Positions 17,747 to 26,557 of a stretch of 64,000 nucleotides of DNA are shown piece by piece. The position numbers were made by a program, and so were the translations under genes. A model generated the notes under the pieces. It did not search any database and had not been told where the DNA came from. It worked only from the letters and a program-made list of their open reading frames with translations. Each line of letters starts with the position of its first letter. Within the stretch, counting starts at the first letter, position 1. The DNA lies in contig CAZAAW010000001.1 in NCBI GenBank assembly GCA_964483325.1, forward strand, positions 1 to 64,000, read 5' to 3'. The stretch comes from CAZAAW01 sp964483325. Lineage in GTDB: Bacteria > Pseudomonadota > Alphaproteobacteria > Rhizobiales > Kaistiaceae.

Positions 17747-18682
17747 ATGCTGCGTATCCGCCTTGCCGCTCTCGGCTTCCTGCTGGTTCTCGGCGCCGGC
17801 CCGCTGCAGGCGGCAGACGTCGTCTATCCGGCCGCAGCGGCCACCGGGCTCGTCCCTCCGGCCGGCATGGAGCCGGCGACGGACTTCCAGGGCTTCATCC
17901 ACGAGGCGTCGGGAACGTCGATCGTCATCGCCGAGTTCCCGCCGGAAGCCTACCCGCAGTTCGCCGAGCAGTTCACGCCGGCGGCGCTGGGCCAGCAGGG
18001 CATCAGCGAGGCGACCCGCGAGAACGTCACGATCGCCGGCGTCGATGCCATTCTCATTACCGGCGAACAGACATCGCAGGGCCTGCCCTACCGCAAGTGG
18101 ATCGCCCTAGTCAGGGGCGCGGAGGAGACGGCCATGGTGACCGTCCAGATGGCCCAGGGCCTCGAGACCTTCAGCGACGGCGAGATCAGGGGTGCCCTGA
18201 TGTCGATCGCCTTCCGGCCGAAACCTGACATCGAGGCGCAGATCGGGGCGCTGCCGTTCACGGTCGGCAACCGCGCCGGCTTCCGCCCGGTACGCACGAT
18301 GATGGGCAACCTGCTCCTGCTCACCGACGGGCCGAACGACGTCTCGGACGGCAGCGACCAGCCGATCGTCACCTTCGGCGCCTCCGTTGCCGCAGTCCCG
18401 CCGGCAGAGGCGCGCGATACCTTCGCCCGCCAGGCCTTCATGCGGCTGCCGCGCCTCAGCGACGTGAAGATCGAATCGGCGGAGGGCGGCGAGGGCGTTC
18501 GCCACGAGATCATCGCCACGGCGAAGACCGCCGGCGGCAGCGACGTCCTCTTGATGCAGACCTTCCTGTTCGGGACCGGCAGCTATGTGCGCATGGTGGC
18601 GATCGCGCCGCTTGCCGACCGCGACACCGATCTCGTCCGCTTCCGCTCCATCAGCAGCACCGCCCAGCTGAAGCAGCAGTAA
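17747..18682 (+). CDS. exported hypothetical protein
   Basis: A 311-residue protein with a typical signal peptide (MLRIRLAALGFLLVLGAGPL, cleaved after QAAD or QA). The rest is a soluble alpha/beta sequence (ATDFQGFIHEASGTSIVIAE, YRKWIALVRGAEETAMVTV) without a motif I can name. I chose the ATG at 17747 because GGGGA lies just upstream and the signal peptide starts there. It is probably periplasmic. It converges on the uracil-DNA glycosylase gene with a 3-base gap. Confidence 0.72.
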   Translation: MLRIRLAALGFLLVLGAGPLQAADVVYPAAAATGLVPPAGMEPATDFQGFIHEASGTSIVIAEFPPEAYPQFAEQFTPAALGQQGISEATRENVTIAGVDAILITGEQTSQGLPYRKWIALVRGAEETAMVTVQMAQGLETFSDGEIRGALMSIAFRPKPDIEAQIGALPFTVGNRAGFRPVRTMMGNLLLLTDGPNDVSDGSDQPIVTFGASVAAVPPAEARDTFARQAFMRLPRLSDVKIESAEGGEGVRHEIIATAKTAGGSDVLLMQTFLFGTGSYVRMVAIAPLADRDTDLVRFRSISSTAQLKQQ

Positions 18683-18685
18683 GGC

Positions 18686-19354
18686 CTACGACGTCACCGG
18701 ATCGAGCACTTCGCGGATCCGCGCGAAGACGGCGCGGAACATCTCCTCGGTCAGCCGCCCGGTATTCGTGTTCTGCCGCGAGCAGTGGTAGCTGTCGAAG
18801 ACCGTCACCATCGGGCCGATCCGGTGCTCGGCGCCGTGGCTGAAAGGATATTCGGCGCGCGGCACATTGAGCGCTGCGAGCAGGCTGTCATGGGCGATGC
18901 GGCCGAGCGCCAGGATGGCGGTGAGCCGCGGCATGGCCTCGATGGTGCCGATCAGGAAGCGCCGGCAGGTGCGCACCTCCTCCGTGGTCGGCTTGTTCTC
19001 CGGCGGCACGCAGCGCACGGCATTGGCGATCGTCGCGTCGGTGGTCGTCAGGCCGTCGTCGATGCGGGCCTCGAACGTCCCGGCGGCGAAGCCGAAATCG
19101 ATCATCGTCCGGTAGAGCAGCGCCCCGGCATAATCGCCGGTGAACGGGCGGCCGGTGCGGTTGGCGCCGCGCAGGCCCGGCGCCAGGCCGACGATCAGCA
19201 ACCGGGCGTCGCTGCCGCCGAAATTGGGCACCGGCGCGTTGTGCCAGTCCGGTTCGCGGGCGCGCCATTCTTCGCGAAAGGCGACGAGGCGGGGGCAGAG
19301 GGGACAGTCCCGGTCCGGTTCGGGAAACGCGGGGGCGTAGGGGAGCGTAGTCAT
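18686..19354 (-). CDS. family 5 uracil-DNA glycosylase (UDGb type)
   Basis: A 222-residue DNA repair enzyme removing uracil and other deaminated bases. It has the family 5 motif 1 (GLAPGLRGANRTGRPFTGDY) and the C-terminal motif with SRQNTNTGRLT. Cysteines suited to a 4Fe-4S cluster are seen: CPLC near residue 17 and a C-x14-C pair around 115-130 (NAVRCVPP, RTCRRF). It lies 24 bases after the NYN-domain gene and is probably co-transcribed with it. Confidence 0.9.
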   Translation of the reverse strand: MTTLPYAPAFPEPDRDCPLCPRLVAFREEWRAREPDWHNAPVPNFGGSDARLLIVGLAPGLRGANRTGRPFTGDYAGALLYRTMIDFGFAAGTFEARIDDGLTTTDATIANAVRCVPPENKPTTEEVRTCRRFLIGTIEAMPRLTAILALGRIAHDSLLAALNVPRAEYPFSHGAEHRIGPMVTVFDSYHCSRQNTNTGRLTEEMFRAVFARIREVLDPVTS

Positions 19355-19378
19355 CGGGCGCTATATAGCGCCTCCAGA

Positions 19379-19990
19379 CTAGAGATCCTCCTCGAACTCG
19401 TCCTCGAAATTATCCTCGCGCGGCTGGGCGGCGCGCTCGGCCTGCCGGGCGGCGCGCTCGGCGGGGTCGCGCCCGATACGCTGCTGCAGCGTGACGAGAT
19501 CGATGAAATGGTCAGCCTGCCGGCGCAGCTCGTCGGCGATCATCGGCGGCTGCGTCGACAGCGTGGAGACGACGCTGACCTTGCGCCCGCGCCGCTGCAC
19601 GGCCTCGACCAGCGACCGGAAATCGCCGTCGCCGGAGAACAGCACGATGTGGTCGACCCATTCGGCAACCTCCATCACGCTGACCGCCAGCTCGATGTCC
19701 ATGTTGCCCTTGATCTTCCGCCGGCCGGTATTGTCGAAAAACTCCTTGGTCGGCTTGGTCACGACCGTGTAGCCATTATAGTCCAGCCAGTCGATCAGCG
19801 GCCTGATCGAGGAGTATTCCTGCTCTTCGGCCAGCGCCGTATAGTAATAGGCCCGGAGAAGATAGCCCTTGCCCTGGAATTCGTTGAGCAAGCGCTTGTA
19901 GTCTATGTCGAAGCCCAAAGCTTTGGCGGTGGCATAGAGATTGGCGCCGTCGATGAAGAGCGCCACCTTCTCCCGGGGATCAAACATCAT
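19379..19990 (-). CDS. NYN/LabA-like PIN-fold protein
   Basis: A 203-residue protein with the NYN nuclease-like pattern: KVALFIDGANLYATAKALG (first acidic residue), GNMDIELAVSVMEVAEWVDH, and VLFSGDGDFRSLVEAVQRRG (later acidic residues). These belong to the LabA/NYN branch of the PIN fold, generally thought to be RNases. The C-terminal 30 residues are arginine- and acid-rich (ERAARQAERAAQPREDN). Two adjacent ATGs could start it; the spacing does not decide. It leads a two-gene unit with the glycosylase gene and diverges from rpoZ. Confidence 0.85.
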   Translation of the reverse strand: MMFDPREKVALFIDGANLYATAKALGFDIDYKRLLNEFQGKGYLLRAYYYTALAEEQEYSSIRPLIDWLDYNGYTVVTKPTKEFFDNTGRRKIKGNMDIELAVSVMEVAEWVDHIVLFSGDGDFRSLVEAVQRRGRKVSVVSTLSTQPPMIADELRRQADHFIDLVTLQQRIGRDPAERAARQAERAAQPREDNFEDEFEEDL

Positions 19991-20275
19991 TTGCTTCCGT
20001 TATCTGCCATAGGTAGGACGGCGGACAAGGCAACGGGCCGATCGCGCATCCGCCCGAGGTCCGTCAGGTCTAGACAGGAAAAACGATACCTTGCCGCCGC
20101 AATGGGACGGGGTGGGACGCTGCAAATGCGCCACTAACCGTCACCAATCCGTGAAGTCTGCGGGCACTTTGTCGCGGAAATGTGGCCGGTCGCCTGATCC
20201 ACTGGCGACAAGCCTTGCAAAGGCCGGGCCGGACGCCTATTCATCAACGGAATCCGAACATCGCAGGAGATACCG

Positions 20276-20659
20276 ATGGCGCGCGTCACCGTCGAAGATT
20301 GCGTCGACAAGGTTTCCAATCGTTTCGATCTGGTTCTGCTCGCCAGCCACCGGGCACGCATGATCGCTTCAGGCAACGCGCTGACAATTCCCCGCGACAA
20401 CGACAAGAACCCGGTCGTTGCGCTGCGCGAGATTGCCGAGAGCACTGTTCAGCCGGACGACCTGCGGGAAGATCTGATCCATTCTCTGCAGAAATACGTC
20501 GAGGTCGACGAACCTGAGGTTGAGCCGGTGCCGATGATCGGCTCTGGGTCGCAGTCGGCCGACGACGATACCAACATCTCCTTCGACCAGATGTCGGAGG
20601 AGGAACTGCGCCGTGGGCTCGAGAGCATGGTTCCGCCCGACAAGACGGAAGAGTTCTAG
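20276..20659 (+). CDS. rpoZ: RNA polymerase omega subunit
   Basis: A 127-residue omega subunit starting MARVTVEDCVDKVSNRFDLV, with the core LLASHRARMIASGN and NPVVALREIA, plus an acidic alphaproteobacterial C-terminal extension. It helps assemble RNA polymerase and takes part in ppGpp response. It lies just upstream of rel, as in most alphaproteobacteria, but a terminator at 20689-20722 separates them. Confidence 0.97.
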   Translation: MARVTVEDCVDKVSNRFDLVLLASHRARMIASGNALTIPRDNDKNPVVALREIAESTVQPDDLREDLIHSLQKYVEVDEPEVEPVPMIGSGSQSADDDTNISFDQMSEEELRRGLESMVPPDKTEEF

Positions 20660-20688
20660 CGGCCGGCAAGCAGCCCGGTTTTTCAGAC

Positions 20689-20722
20689 AGGGCGTCCGGC
20701 CGTCGATCCGGGCGCCCTTTTT
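20689..20722 (+). terminator. rho-independent terminator after rpoZ
   Basis: An 11-bp stem (AGGGCGTCCGG with CCGGGCGCCCT, one G-T pair) is followed by a run of five T, 30 bases beyond the rpoZ stop. Confidence 0.85.
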
Positions 20723-20843
20723 GCATTGTGGTGAGGCGCCTTGCTTCCGCCGCCTTGGACGGAGGTAATAGTCTCCATATTAGCCTTGCATCGTTGTCCC
20801 GGCGGGCGGCCCGGGACGGCCTCTCATCCAGGTGTTCCGCGCC

Positions 20844-23093
20844 ATGATGCGCCAGTTCGAGTTGGTTGAGCGGGTGACGCGCTACAATCCCGGCGCGGAC
20901 GAGAACCTGCTCAACAAGGCCTATGTCTATGCAATGCAGAAGCACGGCGCACAGCGCCGCGCCAACGGCGATCCGTTCTTTTCGCACCCGCTGGAGGTGG
21001 CGGCGATCCTGACGGATCTGAAGCTCGACGACGCGACGATCGCCGTCGCCCTGCTGCATGACACCATCGAGGACACCGACGCCACCCGCGGCGAGATCGA
21101 CGCGATGTTCGGCGAGGATATCGGCCAGCTGGTCGAGGGCCTCACCAAGATCAAGAAGCTCGATCTCGTGTCCAAGAAGGCGGCGCAGGCGGAGAACCTG
21201 CGCAAGCTGCTGCTCGCCATTTCCGCCGACGTGCGCGTTCTTCTCGTCAAGCTTGCCGACCGCCTGCACAACATGCGGACGCTGCAATACATGCCCGAGG
21301 GGCGGCGGGTTCCGATCGCCGAGGAAACGCTCGACATCTATGCGCCGCTGGCCGGCCGCATGGGCATGCACGACATGCGGGAGGAGCTGGAGGAGCTTGC
21401 CTTCCGGGTCGTCAATCCCGAGGCCTATCAGACGATCACCGGCCGGCTCACCGAGCTCGGGGCGCAGAATCGCGGCCTGACGCAGGCGATCGAGGCCGAC
21501 CTCAGCGCCCGCTTCGCCGAGCGTGGCCTCATCGCCAAGGTGGCCGGCCGGCAGAAGCGGCCCTATTCGATCTTCCGCAAGATGGAGCGGAAGGCTGTCA
21601 GCTTCGAGCAGCTGTCGGACATCTACGCCTTTCGCGTCATCGTGCCGAATGTCGAGGATTGTTACGGCGCCCTCGGCGTCATCCATACGACCTGGCCGAC
21701 GGTGCCCGGCCGCTTCAAGGACTACATTTCGACGCCGAAGCAGAACGACTACCGCTCGATCCACACGACGGTGATCGGCCCGAAGCGGCAGCGCGTCGAA
21801 CTGCAGATCAGGACCGAGGCGATGCACCGGGTGGCCGAATACGGCATCGCCGCGCATGCCCTCTACAAGGACGGTGTCCTTGCGGCGAAGGCGAAGGCCA
21901 ATGGTGCCGGCGACGGCAGCCTCAACGGCGCCGGTCCGGCCCATGTCGGCGCCTTCGTCGAGGAGATCCACGTCTACGAATGGCTGCGGCGTACCGTCGA
22001 GATGCTGGCGGAGGGCGACACGCCGGAAGAATTCCTCGAGCACACCAAGCTCGAGCTGTTCCAGGACCAGGTCTTCTGCTTCACCCCCAAGGGGCGGCTC
22101 ATCGCCCTGCCGCGCGGCGCGACGCCGATCGACTTTGCCTATGCCGTGCATACCGGCATCGGCGATACGGCGGTGGGCGTGCGCATCAACGGCCGGCCAA
22201 TGCCGCTGTCGAGCGAACTGCACAACGGCGACGAGGTGGAGATTGTCTGCTCCGCCGGTCAGGTTCCGCAGGCGGCCTGGGAGAACATCGCCGTCACCGG
22301 CAAGGCGCGCTCGGCGATCCGCCGCGCCAGCCGGACAGCGGCGCGGCTGCAATATGCCGGCCTCGGCCGCCAGATCCTGGTGCGCGCCTTCGACAGGGCC
22401 GGACGGGAGTTCAACGACGACCTCCTCAAGCAGGCGCTGCCGCGCCTGGCGCAGACCAATATCGACGACGCGCTGGCGGCGGTCGGCCGCGGCGAGATCC
22501 CGGTTCCCAATGTCCTGAAGGCCATCCATCCGGATCATCAGGACCGTCCCGACCAGAAGCCGGCGGAGGAGGGCTGGTTTGGCCTGCGCCGCAGCCGCGC
22601 CATGAAGTTCCGCGCTCCCGGCGCCAAGCCCGGCAAGGGCAAGGGCGCCATTCCGATCCGCGGCCTGCGCGGCGACATGGCGGTGCGCTTCGACCCCAAT
22701 GGCGGCGCCGTGCCGGGCGACCGCATCATCGGCATCATGACGCCCGGTGAGGGCGTGACGATCTACCCGATCCAGTCGCCGTCCCTGAAGGAATTCGACG
22801 ACCAGCCCGAGCGCTGGCTCGACGTGCGCTGGGATATCGACGAGGCGTCCGGCGAGCGCTTTCCGGCCCGCATCAGGGTCATGGCGCTCAACCAGCCCGG
22901 GACGCTCGCCGACATCACGCGCATCATCGGCGAGAACGATGCCAACATCTCGAACCTGCGCATCACCTCGGCCGGCGACTATTCGTCTATGCTCATCGAC
23001 CTCGAAGTGTGGACCCTCAAGCACCTCACACGCGTCATCTCGCGCCTGCGCGCCGAAGCCGTGGTCAGCGAGGCTAGTCGCGTCAACGAGTGA
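20844..23093 (+). CDS. rel: bifunctional (p)ppGpp synthetase/hydrolase (Rel/SpoT)
   Basis: A 749-residue RelA/SpoT homologue that makes and degrades the stringent-response alarmone. It has an HD hydrolase domain with intact His48 (SHPLEV) and His72-Asp73 (HDTIEDT), a synthetase domain (FRKMERKAVSFEQLSDIYAF, then DYISTPKQNDYRSIHTTV), a TGS domain (FTPKGRLIALPRGATPIDFA) and a C-terminal ACT domain (VMALNQPGTLADI). Both catalytic halves look functional. I chose the start MMRQFELVER at 20844, as in relatives; a GTG at 20832 is less likely. Its stop overlaps the pyrE GTG by four bases, so it heads the pyrE-pdxJ-acpS-lepB-rnc-era run. Confidence 0.95.
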   Translation: MMRQFELVERVTRYNPGADENLLNKAYVYAMQKHGAQRRANGDPFFSHPLEVAAILTDLKLDDATIAVALLHDTIEDTDATRGEIDAMFGEDIGQLVEGLTKIKKLDLVSKKAAQAENLRKLLLAISADVRVLLVKLADRLHNMRTLQYMPEGRRVPIAEETLDIYAPLAGRMGMHDMREELEELAFRVVNPEAYQTITGRLTELGAQNRGLTQAIEADLSARFAERGLIAKVAGRQKRPYSIFRKMERKAVSFEQLSDIYAFRVIVPNVEDCYGALGVIHTTWPTVPGRFKDYISTPKQNDYRSIHTTVIGPKRQRVELQIRTEAMHRVAEYGIAAHALYKDGVLAAKAKANGAGDGSLNGAGPAHVGAFVEEIHVYEWLRRTVEMLAEGDTPEEFLEHTKLELFQDQVFCFTPKGRLIALPRGATPIDFAYAVHTGIGDTAVGVRINGRPMPLSSELHNGDEVEIVCSAGQVPQAAWENIAVTGKARSAIRRASRTAARLQYAGLGRQILVRAFDRAGREFNDDLLKQALPRLAQTNIDDALAAVGRGEIPVPNVLKAIHPDHQDRPDQKPAEEGWFGLRRSRAMKFRAPGAKPGKGKGAIPIRGLRGDMAVRFDPNGGAVPGDRIIGIMTPGEGVTIYPIQSPSLKEFDDQPERWLDVRWDIDEASGERFPARIRVMALNQPGTLADITRIIGENDANISNLRITSAGDYSSMLIDLEVWTLKHLTRVISRLRAEAVVSEASRVNE

Positions 23094-23686
23094 ACCAATT
23101 TCTTATGACAGAAGCAGAAGTTATTGACATATTTAAGGAAGCGGGTGCGCTGCTGGAAGGGCATTTTATCCTCAGTTCCGGCCTGCACAGCCCTGTCTTT
23201 CTGCAGAAGGCGCGGGTCTTCATGTATCCGGACCGCACGGAACGCCTGTGCAAGGCGCTGGCCGCGAAGGTTCTGGCCGAGGAGCTGGAGTCGATCGATT
23301 TCATCGCCGCGCCGGCCGTCGGCGCCCTGATCCCGGGCTATGAGACAGCGCGGCATCTCGGCGTTCCGGCCGTGTGGGTCGAGCGTGAGGACGGCGTCAT
23401 GCGCCTCCGCCGCTTCGAGCTGCCGCCGGGGTCGCGCGTCCTTGTCGTCGAGGACGTGATCACCACCGGCCTCTCGGTGCGGGAGACGATCCTCGCCCTT
23501 CAGGCCGCCAGACTTGCTGTTGTCGGCTGTGCCTGCCTCATCGACCGCTCCGGCGGCGAGGCCGATCTCGGCGTGCCGCTGGTGGCGCTGGCGCAATACA
23601 AGGTGCCGGCCTACCGTGCCGACGCGCTGCCGCCCGAACTCGCCGCCATTCCGCCGGTCAAGCCCGGAAGCCGCGGGCTCGCCTGA
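23090..23686 (+). CDS. pyrE: orotate phosphoribosyltransferase
   Basis: A 198-residue enzyme joining orotate to PRPP in pyrimidine synthesis. It shows GALLEGHFILSSGLHSPVF, PAVGALIPGYETA, WVEREDG and the PRPP loop VLVVEDVITTG. A GTG at 23090 overlaps the rel stop (GTGA); an ATG at 23105 is an alternative start that would lose five residues. Confidence 0.95.
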   Translation: MNQFLMTEAEVIDIFKEAGALLEGHFILSSGLHSPVFLQKARVFMYPDRTERLCKALAAKVLAEELESIDFIAAPAVGALIPGYETARHLGVPAVWVEREDGVMRLRRFELPPGSRVLVVEDVITTGLSVRETILALQAARLAVVGCACLIDRSGGEADLGVPLVALAQYKVPAYRADALPPELAAIPPVKPGSRGLA

Positions 23687-23706
23687 ACCTGCAACGGGAG
23701 TCCATC

Positions 23707-24477
23707 ATGCTGCCGACGCCGCCCCTGCGTCTCGGGGTCAACATCGATCACGTGGCCACCATCCGCAATGCGCGCGGCGGCAACCATCCGGACCCGCTGC
23801 GGGCGGCGGAGCTGGCGGTGAGGGCCGGAGCCGACGGCATCACGGCGCATCTGCGCGAGGACCGGCGCCACATCTCCGACACCGATATCGAGCGCCTGCG
23901 CCACGACATTCCGCTGCCGCTCAACCTGGAGATGGCGGCGGTGCCGGAAATGCTGGCCGTCGCCCTGCGCCACAAGCCGCATGCGGCCTGCCTGGTGCCG
24001 GAGCGGCGCGAGGAGCGGACCACCGAAGGCGGTCTCGACGTCGCCGGCGGCCGCAATTCGGTCGGGCCGATCGTCCGAGAGCTGGTCGGCGCCGGCATCC
24101 GCGTGTCGCTTTTCGTGGAGCCCAGCGAGCGCCAGCTCGACGCCGCCGTGGCGGTCGGGGCGCCGGTGGTGGAGCTTCACACCGGACGCTATTGCGATGC
24201 CTGGTTCGAGGACGAGGCGGCGTTCGAGGCTGAGCGCCTGCGCCTTGCCGCTGCGGCCGACTACGGCGCCCGTCTCGGCCTCGAGGTCCATGCCGGGCAC
24301 GGGCTGACCTACGACACCGTCCAGCCGGTCGCCCGCATGCTGCCGATCCGCGAGCTCAATATCGGCCACTTCATCATTGGCGAGGCGATCTTCGTCGGCC
24401 TCGAGGAGAGCATCAGGACCATGCGGCGGCTGATGGACGAAGCGCGCAACGAACTGGCCGGAGCCGAGCTTTCGTGA
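23707..24477 (+). CDS. pdxJ: pyridoxine 5'-phosphate synthase
   Basis: A 256-residue TIM-barrel enzyme that forms pyridoxine 5'-phosphate from 3-amino-2-oxopropyl phosphate and deoxyxylulose phosphate. Conserved stretches seen: LGVNIDHVATIRNARG, PDPLRAAELA, GITAHLREDRRHI, NLEMA, CLVPE.REE.TTEGGLDV (broken here by dots for variable residues), VELHTG and LNIGHFIIGEA. The acpS GTG starts inside its last codons. Confidence 0.97.
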   Translation: MLPTPPLRLGVNIDHVATIRNARGGNHPDPLRAAELAVRAGADGITAHLREDRRHISDTDIERLRHDIPLPLNLEMAAVPEMLAVALRHKPHAACLVPERREERTTEGGLDVAGGRNSVGPIVRELVGAGIRVSLFVEPSERQLDAAVAVGAPVVELHTGRYCDAWFEDEAAFEAERLRLAAAADYGARLGLEVHAGHGLTYDTVQPVARMLPIRELNIGHFIIGEAIFVGLEESIRTMRRLMDEARNELAGAELS

Positions 24478-24881
24478 TCATCGGCATCGGCAACGACCTT
24501 ATCGACATCCGCCGGGTCGCCAAGGTGATCGAGAAGCATGGCGAGCGCTTTACCCAGCGCATCTTCACCGATATCGAGCAGCGGAAGTCGGACCGGCGCC
24601 ATAACCGCGCCGCCTCCTATGCCAAGCGCTTTGCCGCCAAGGAGGCCTGCGCCAAGGCGCTTGGCACCGGCATGAGCGGCGGCGTCTTCTGGCGCGACAT
24701 GGGCGTCGTCAACATGCCATCCGGCAAGCCGACCATGGAGCTGACGGGCGGCGCCCTGCGGCGGCTCCAGGCGCTGGCGCCGTCCGGACACCGGCCTGTG
24801 ATCCATCTGACGATCACCGATGATTTCCCGCTTGCCCAGGCGATCGTCCTCATCGAGGCGGTGGCGGACGAGCAAAAATGA
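24474..24881 (+). CDS. acpS: holo-[acyl-carrier-protein] synthase
   Basis: A 135-residue phosphopantetheinyl transferase activating acyl carrier protein. It has IIGIGNDLIDIRRV at the start and RFAAKEACAKALGTG, which hold the metal-binding Asp and Glu. It starts with GTG overlapping the pdxJ stop. About 175 bases separate it from lepB; the single small frame in that gap (24878-25060) is not convincing. Confidence 0.96.
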   Translation: MIIGIGNDLIDIRRVAKVIEKHGERFTQRIFTDIEQRKSDRRHNRAASYAKRFAAKEACAKALGTGMSGGVFWRDMGVVNMPSGKPTMELTGGALRRLQALAPSGHRPVIHLTITDDFPLAQAIVLIEAVADEQK

Positions 24882-25056
24882 CAGCCGTGGCGGCGGAATT
24901 GCCGGGCGCCGGCGTTACACGGGCAGCGCCGCAATCGCACGGCGCCGGTATCGCAAAACGGCCCCTTTTCTGGCCGAACGCGTTGCACCGCCGTAAGGCA
25001 GACTGTATCACCGAGCCAGCCCTGACCGGGGCCGCCGAAGACGGATGGAAGGGCAC

Positions 25057-25836
25057 ATGAGCGTGGCTGGGGAAAAAACCAAGGCCGCCAAAGCGCAGGG
25101 CGGCGGCATTGGCGAAACCATCAAGATCGTCATCCAGGCGCTTATCCTGGCACTATTGGTGCGGACCTTCCTGTTCCAGCCCTTCAATATCCCGTCAGGC
25201 TCGATGAAGGATACGCTGCTGGTCGGCGACTATCTCTTCGTCTCCAAATACGCCTACGGCTACAGCCGGTTCTCGCTGCCTTTCTCGCCCAATATCTTCT
25301 CCGGTCGCATCTGGTCGGCCGAGCCGCAGCGCGGCGATATCGTCGTCTTCAAGCTGCCGAGCGACAACAGCACCGACTACATCAAGCGCGTCATCGGCCT
25401 GCCCGGCGACAAGATCCAGGTGACGGGCGGGGTCGTCTATATCAACGGCGTCGCCGTGCCGCGCGAACGTGTCGAGGATTCGGTCACCACCGACCGCTTC
25501 GGGCGGGAAATCCACGCGCCGCAATATCGCGAAACCCTGCCCAACGGCGTCAGCTACGACACGCTCGACCTCGACCCGAACAGTTTCGAGGACAACACGC
25601 AGGTCTACGAAGTGCCGCCCGGCCATTATTTCATGATGGGCGACAACCGCGACAATTCCACCGACAGCCGCGTGCCGGCCTCGCCCGGCGGGCCGGGCGT
25701 CGGCTACGTGCCCTTCGAGAACATCGTCGGCCGCGCCGAGATCATCTTCTTCTCGGTGAAGGAGGGCGAGGCCGCCTGGCAGTTCTGGAAATGGCCGTGG
25801 TCCGTCCGCTTCGACCGTGTCCTGAAGGTGTTGTGA
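25057..25836 (+). CDS. lepB: signal peptidase I
   Basis: A 259-residue inner-membrane peptidase removing signal peptides. One membrane helix (IKIVIQALILALLVRTFLFQ) precedes the serine box FNIPSGSMKDTLLVGD. The lysine box is YIKRVIGLPGDKIQ, and the later box is YFMMGDNRDNSTDSR. I chose the ATG at 25057 with GGAAGGG just upstream; an ATG at 25045 is also in frame. rnc starts with a GTG that overlaps its stop, the classical lepB-rnc-era arrangement. Confidence 0.96.
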   Translation: MSVAGEKTKAAKAQGGGIGETIKIVIQALILALLVRTFLFQPFNIPSGSMKDTLLVGDYLFVSKYAYGYSRFSLPFSPNIFSGRIWSAEPQRGDIVVFKLPSDNSTDYIKRVIGLPGDKIQVTGGVVYINGVAVPRERVEDSVTTDRFGREIHAPQYRETLPNGVSYDTLDLDPNSFEDNTQVYEVPPGHYFMMGDNRDNSTDSRVPASPGGPGVGYVPFENIVGRAEIIFFSVKEGEAAWQFWKWPWSVRFDRVLKVL

Positions 25837-26555
25837 CGGACCGCTTGTCGGAGGTCGCCGCCGTTCTTGACAGCCTGCAAGCCAGGATCGGCTATCGTTT
25901 CCACGACCGCAGCCTTCTGGAAGAAGCGCTCACCCATCAGAGCGCCGTCGTCGAGGCGGGCCTCGGGCCGGAAGCCAGCTATCAGCGCCTCGAATTCCTC
26001 GGCGACCGCGTCCTCGGCCTCGTCATCGCCGACATGCTGACCGTTGCCTTCCCCAGGGCCAGCGAGGGAGAGCTGGCGCGGCGGCTGACCGGCCTCGTCC
26101 GCAATGAGAGCTGCGCCGAAGTCGCCATTGCGCTCGATCTCGGGTCGGTCATGCGCCTCGGCGGCGGCGAAGCGAGCTCCGGCGGCCGCAACAAGGCGGC
26201 CATCCTCGGCGATGTTTGCGAGGCGCTTATCGGCGCCATCTACCGCGATGGCGGCTATGCCAGCGCCCGCGATTTCGTCGAGGCGCATTGGCGCAGCCGC
26301 ATGGAGAACTGGACGCAGCCGCTGCGCGACGCCAAGACGACACTGCAGGAATGGGCGCAGGGCAGGGGCCTGCCGACGCCAGCCTATGTCATCGCCGACC
26401 GGACCGGCCCGCATCACGCCCCGCGGTTCGTCGTCACGGTCGACGTGGCCGGCCTGGAGCCCGGTTCGGGCGAGGGGGGATCGCGGCGCGAGGCGGAACA
26501 GAACGCCGCCACCGCCGTCTTGATACGCGAAGGCATCTGGAAAGCCGGAACCTGA
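25833..26555 (+). CDS. rnc: ribonuclease III
   Basis: A 240-residue double-strand-specific RNase. The nuclease signature RLEFLGDRVLGLVIADML and the second acidic region (GDVCEALIGAIYRDGG) are present, followed by a double-stranded RNA-binding domain from about 165 (DAKTTLQEWAQGRG, then GSRREAEQNAA). I chose the GTG at 25833, which overlaps the lepB stop; a longer frame inside lepB is unlikely. Confidence 0.95.
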   Translation: MTDRLSEVAAVLDSLQARIGYRFHDRSLLEEALTHQSAVVEAGLGPEASYQRLEFLGDRVLGLVIADMLTVAFPRASEGELARRLTGLVRNESCAEVAIALDLGSVMRLGGGEASSGGRNKAAILGDVCEALIGAIYRDGGYASARDFVEAHWRSRMENWTQPLRDAKTTLQEWAQGRGLPTPAYVIADRTGPHHAPRFVVTVDVAGLEPGSGEGGSRREAEQNAATAVLIREGIWKAGT

Positions 26556-26557
26556 CT

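Noticed and set aside
20286..23024. 912-residue open frame on the minus strand
   Set aside because: It lies antisense to rel, has no recognisable domain and a composition typical of shadow frames in GC-rich DNA.
24878..25060. 60-residue frame between acpS and lepB, overlapping the acpS stop
   Set aside because: No ribosome site and no recognisable sequence, and lepB with its own site starts inside it; the overlap alone is not enough.
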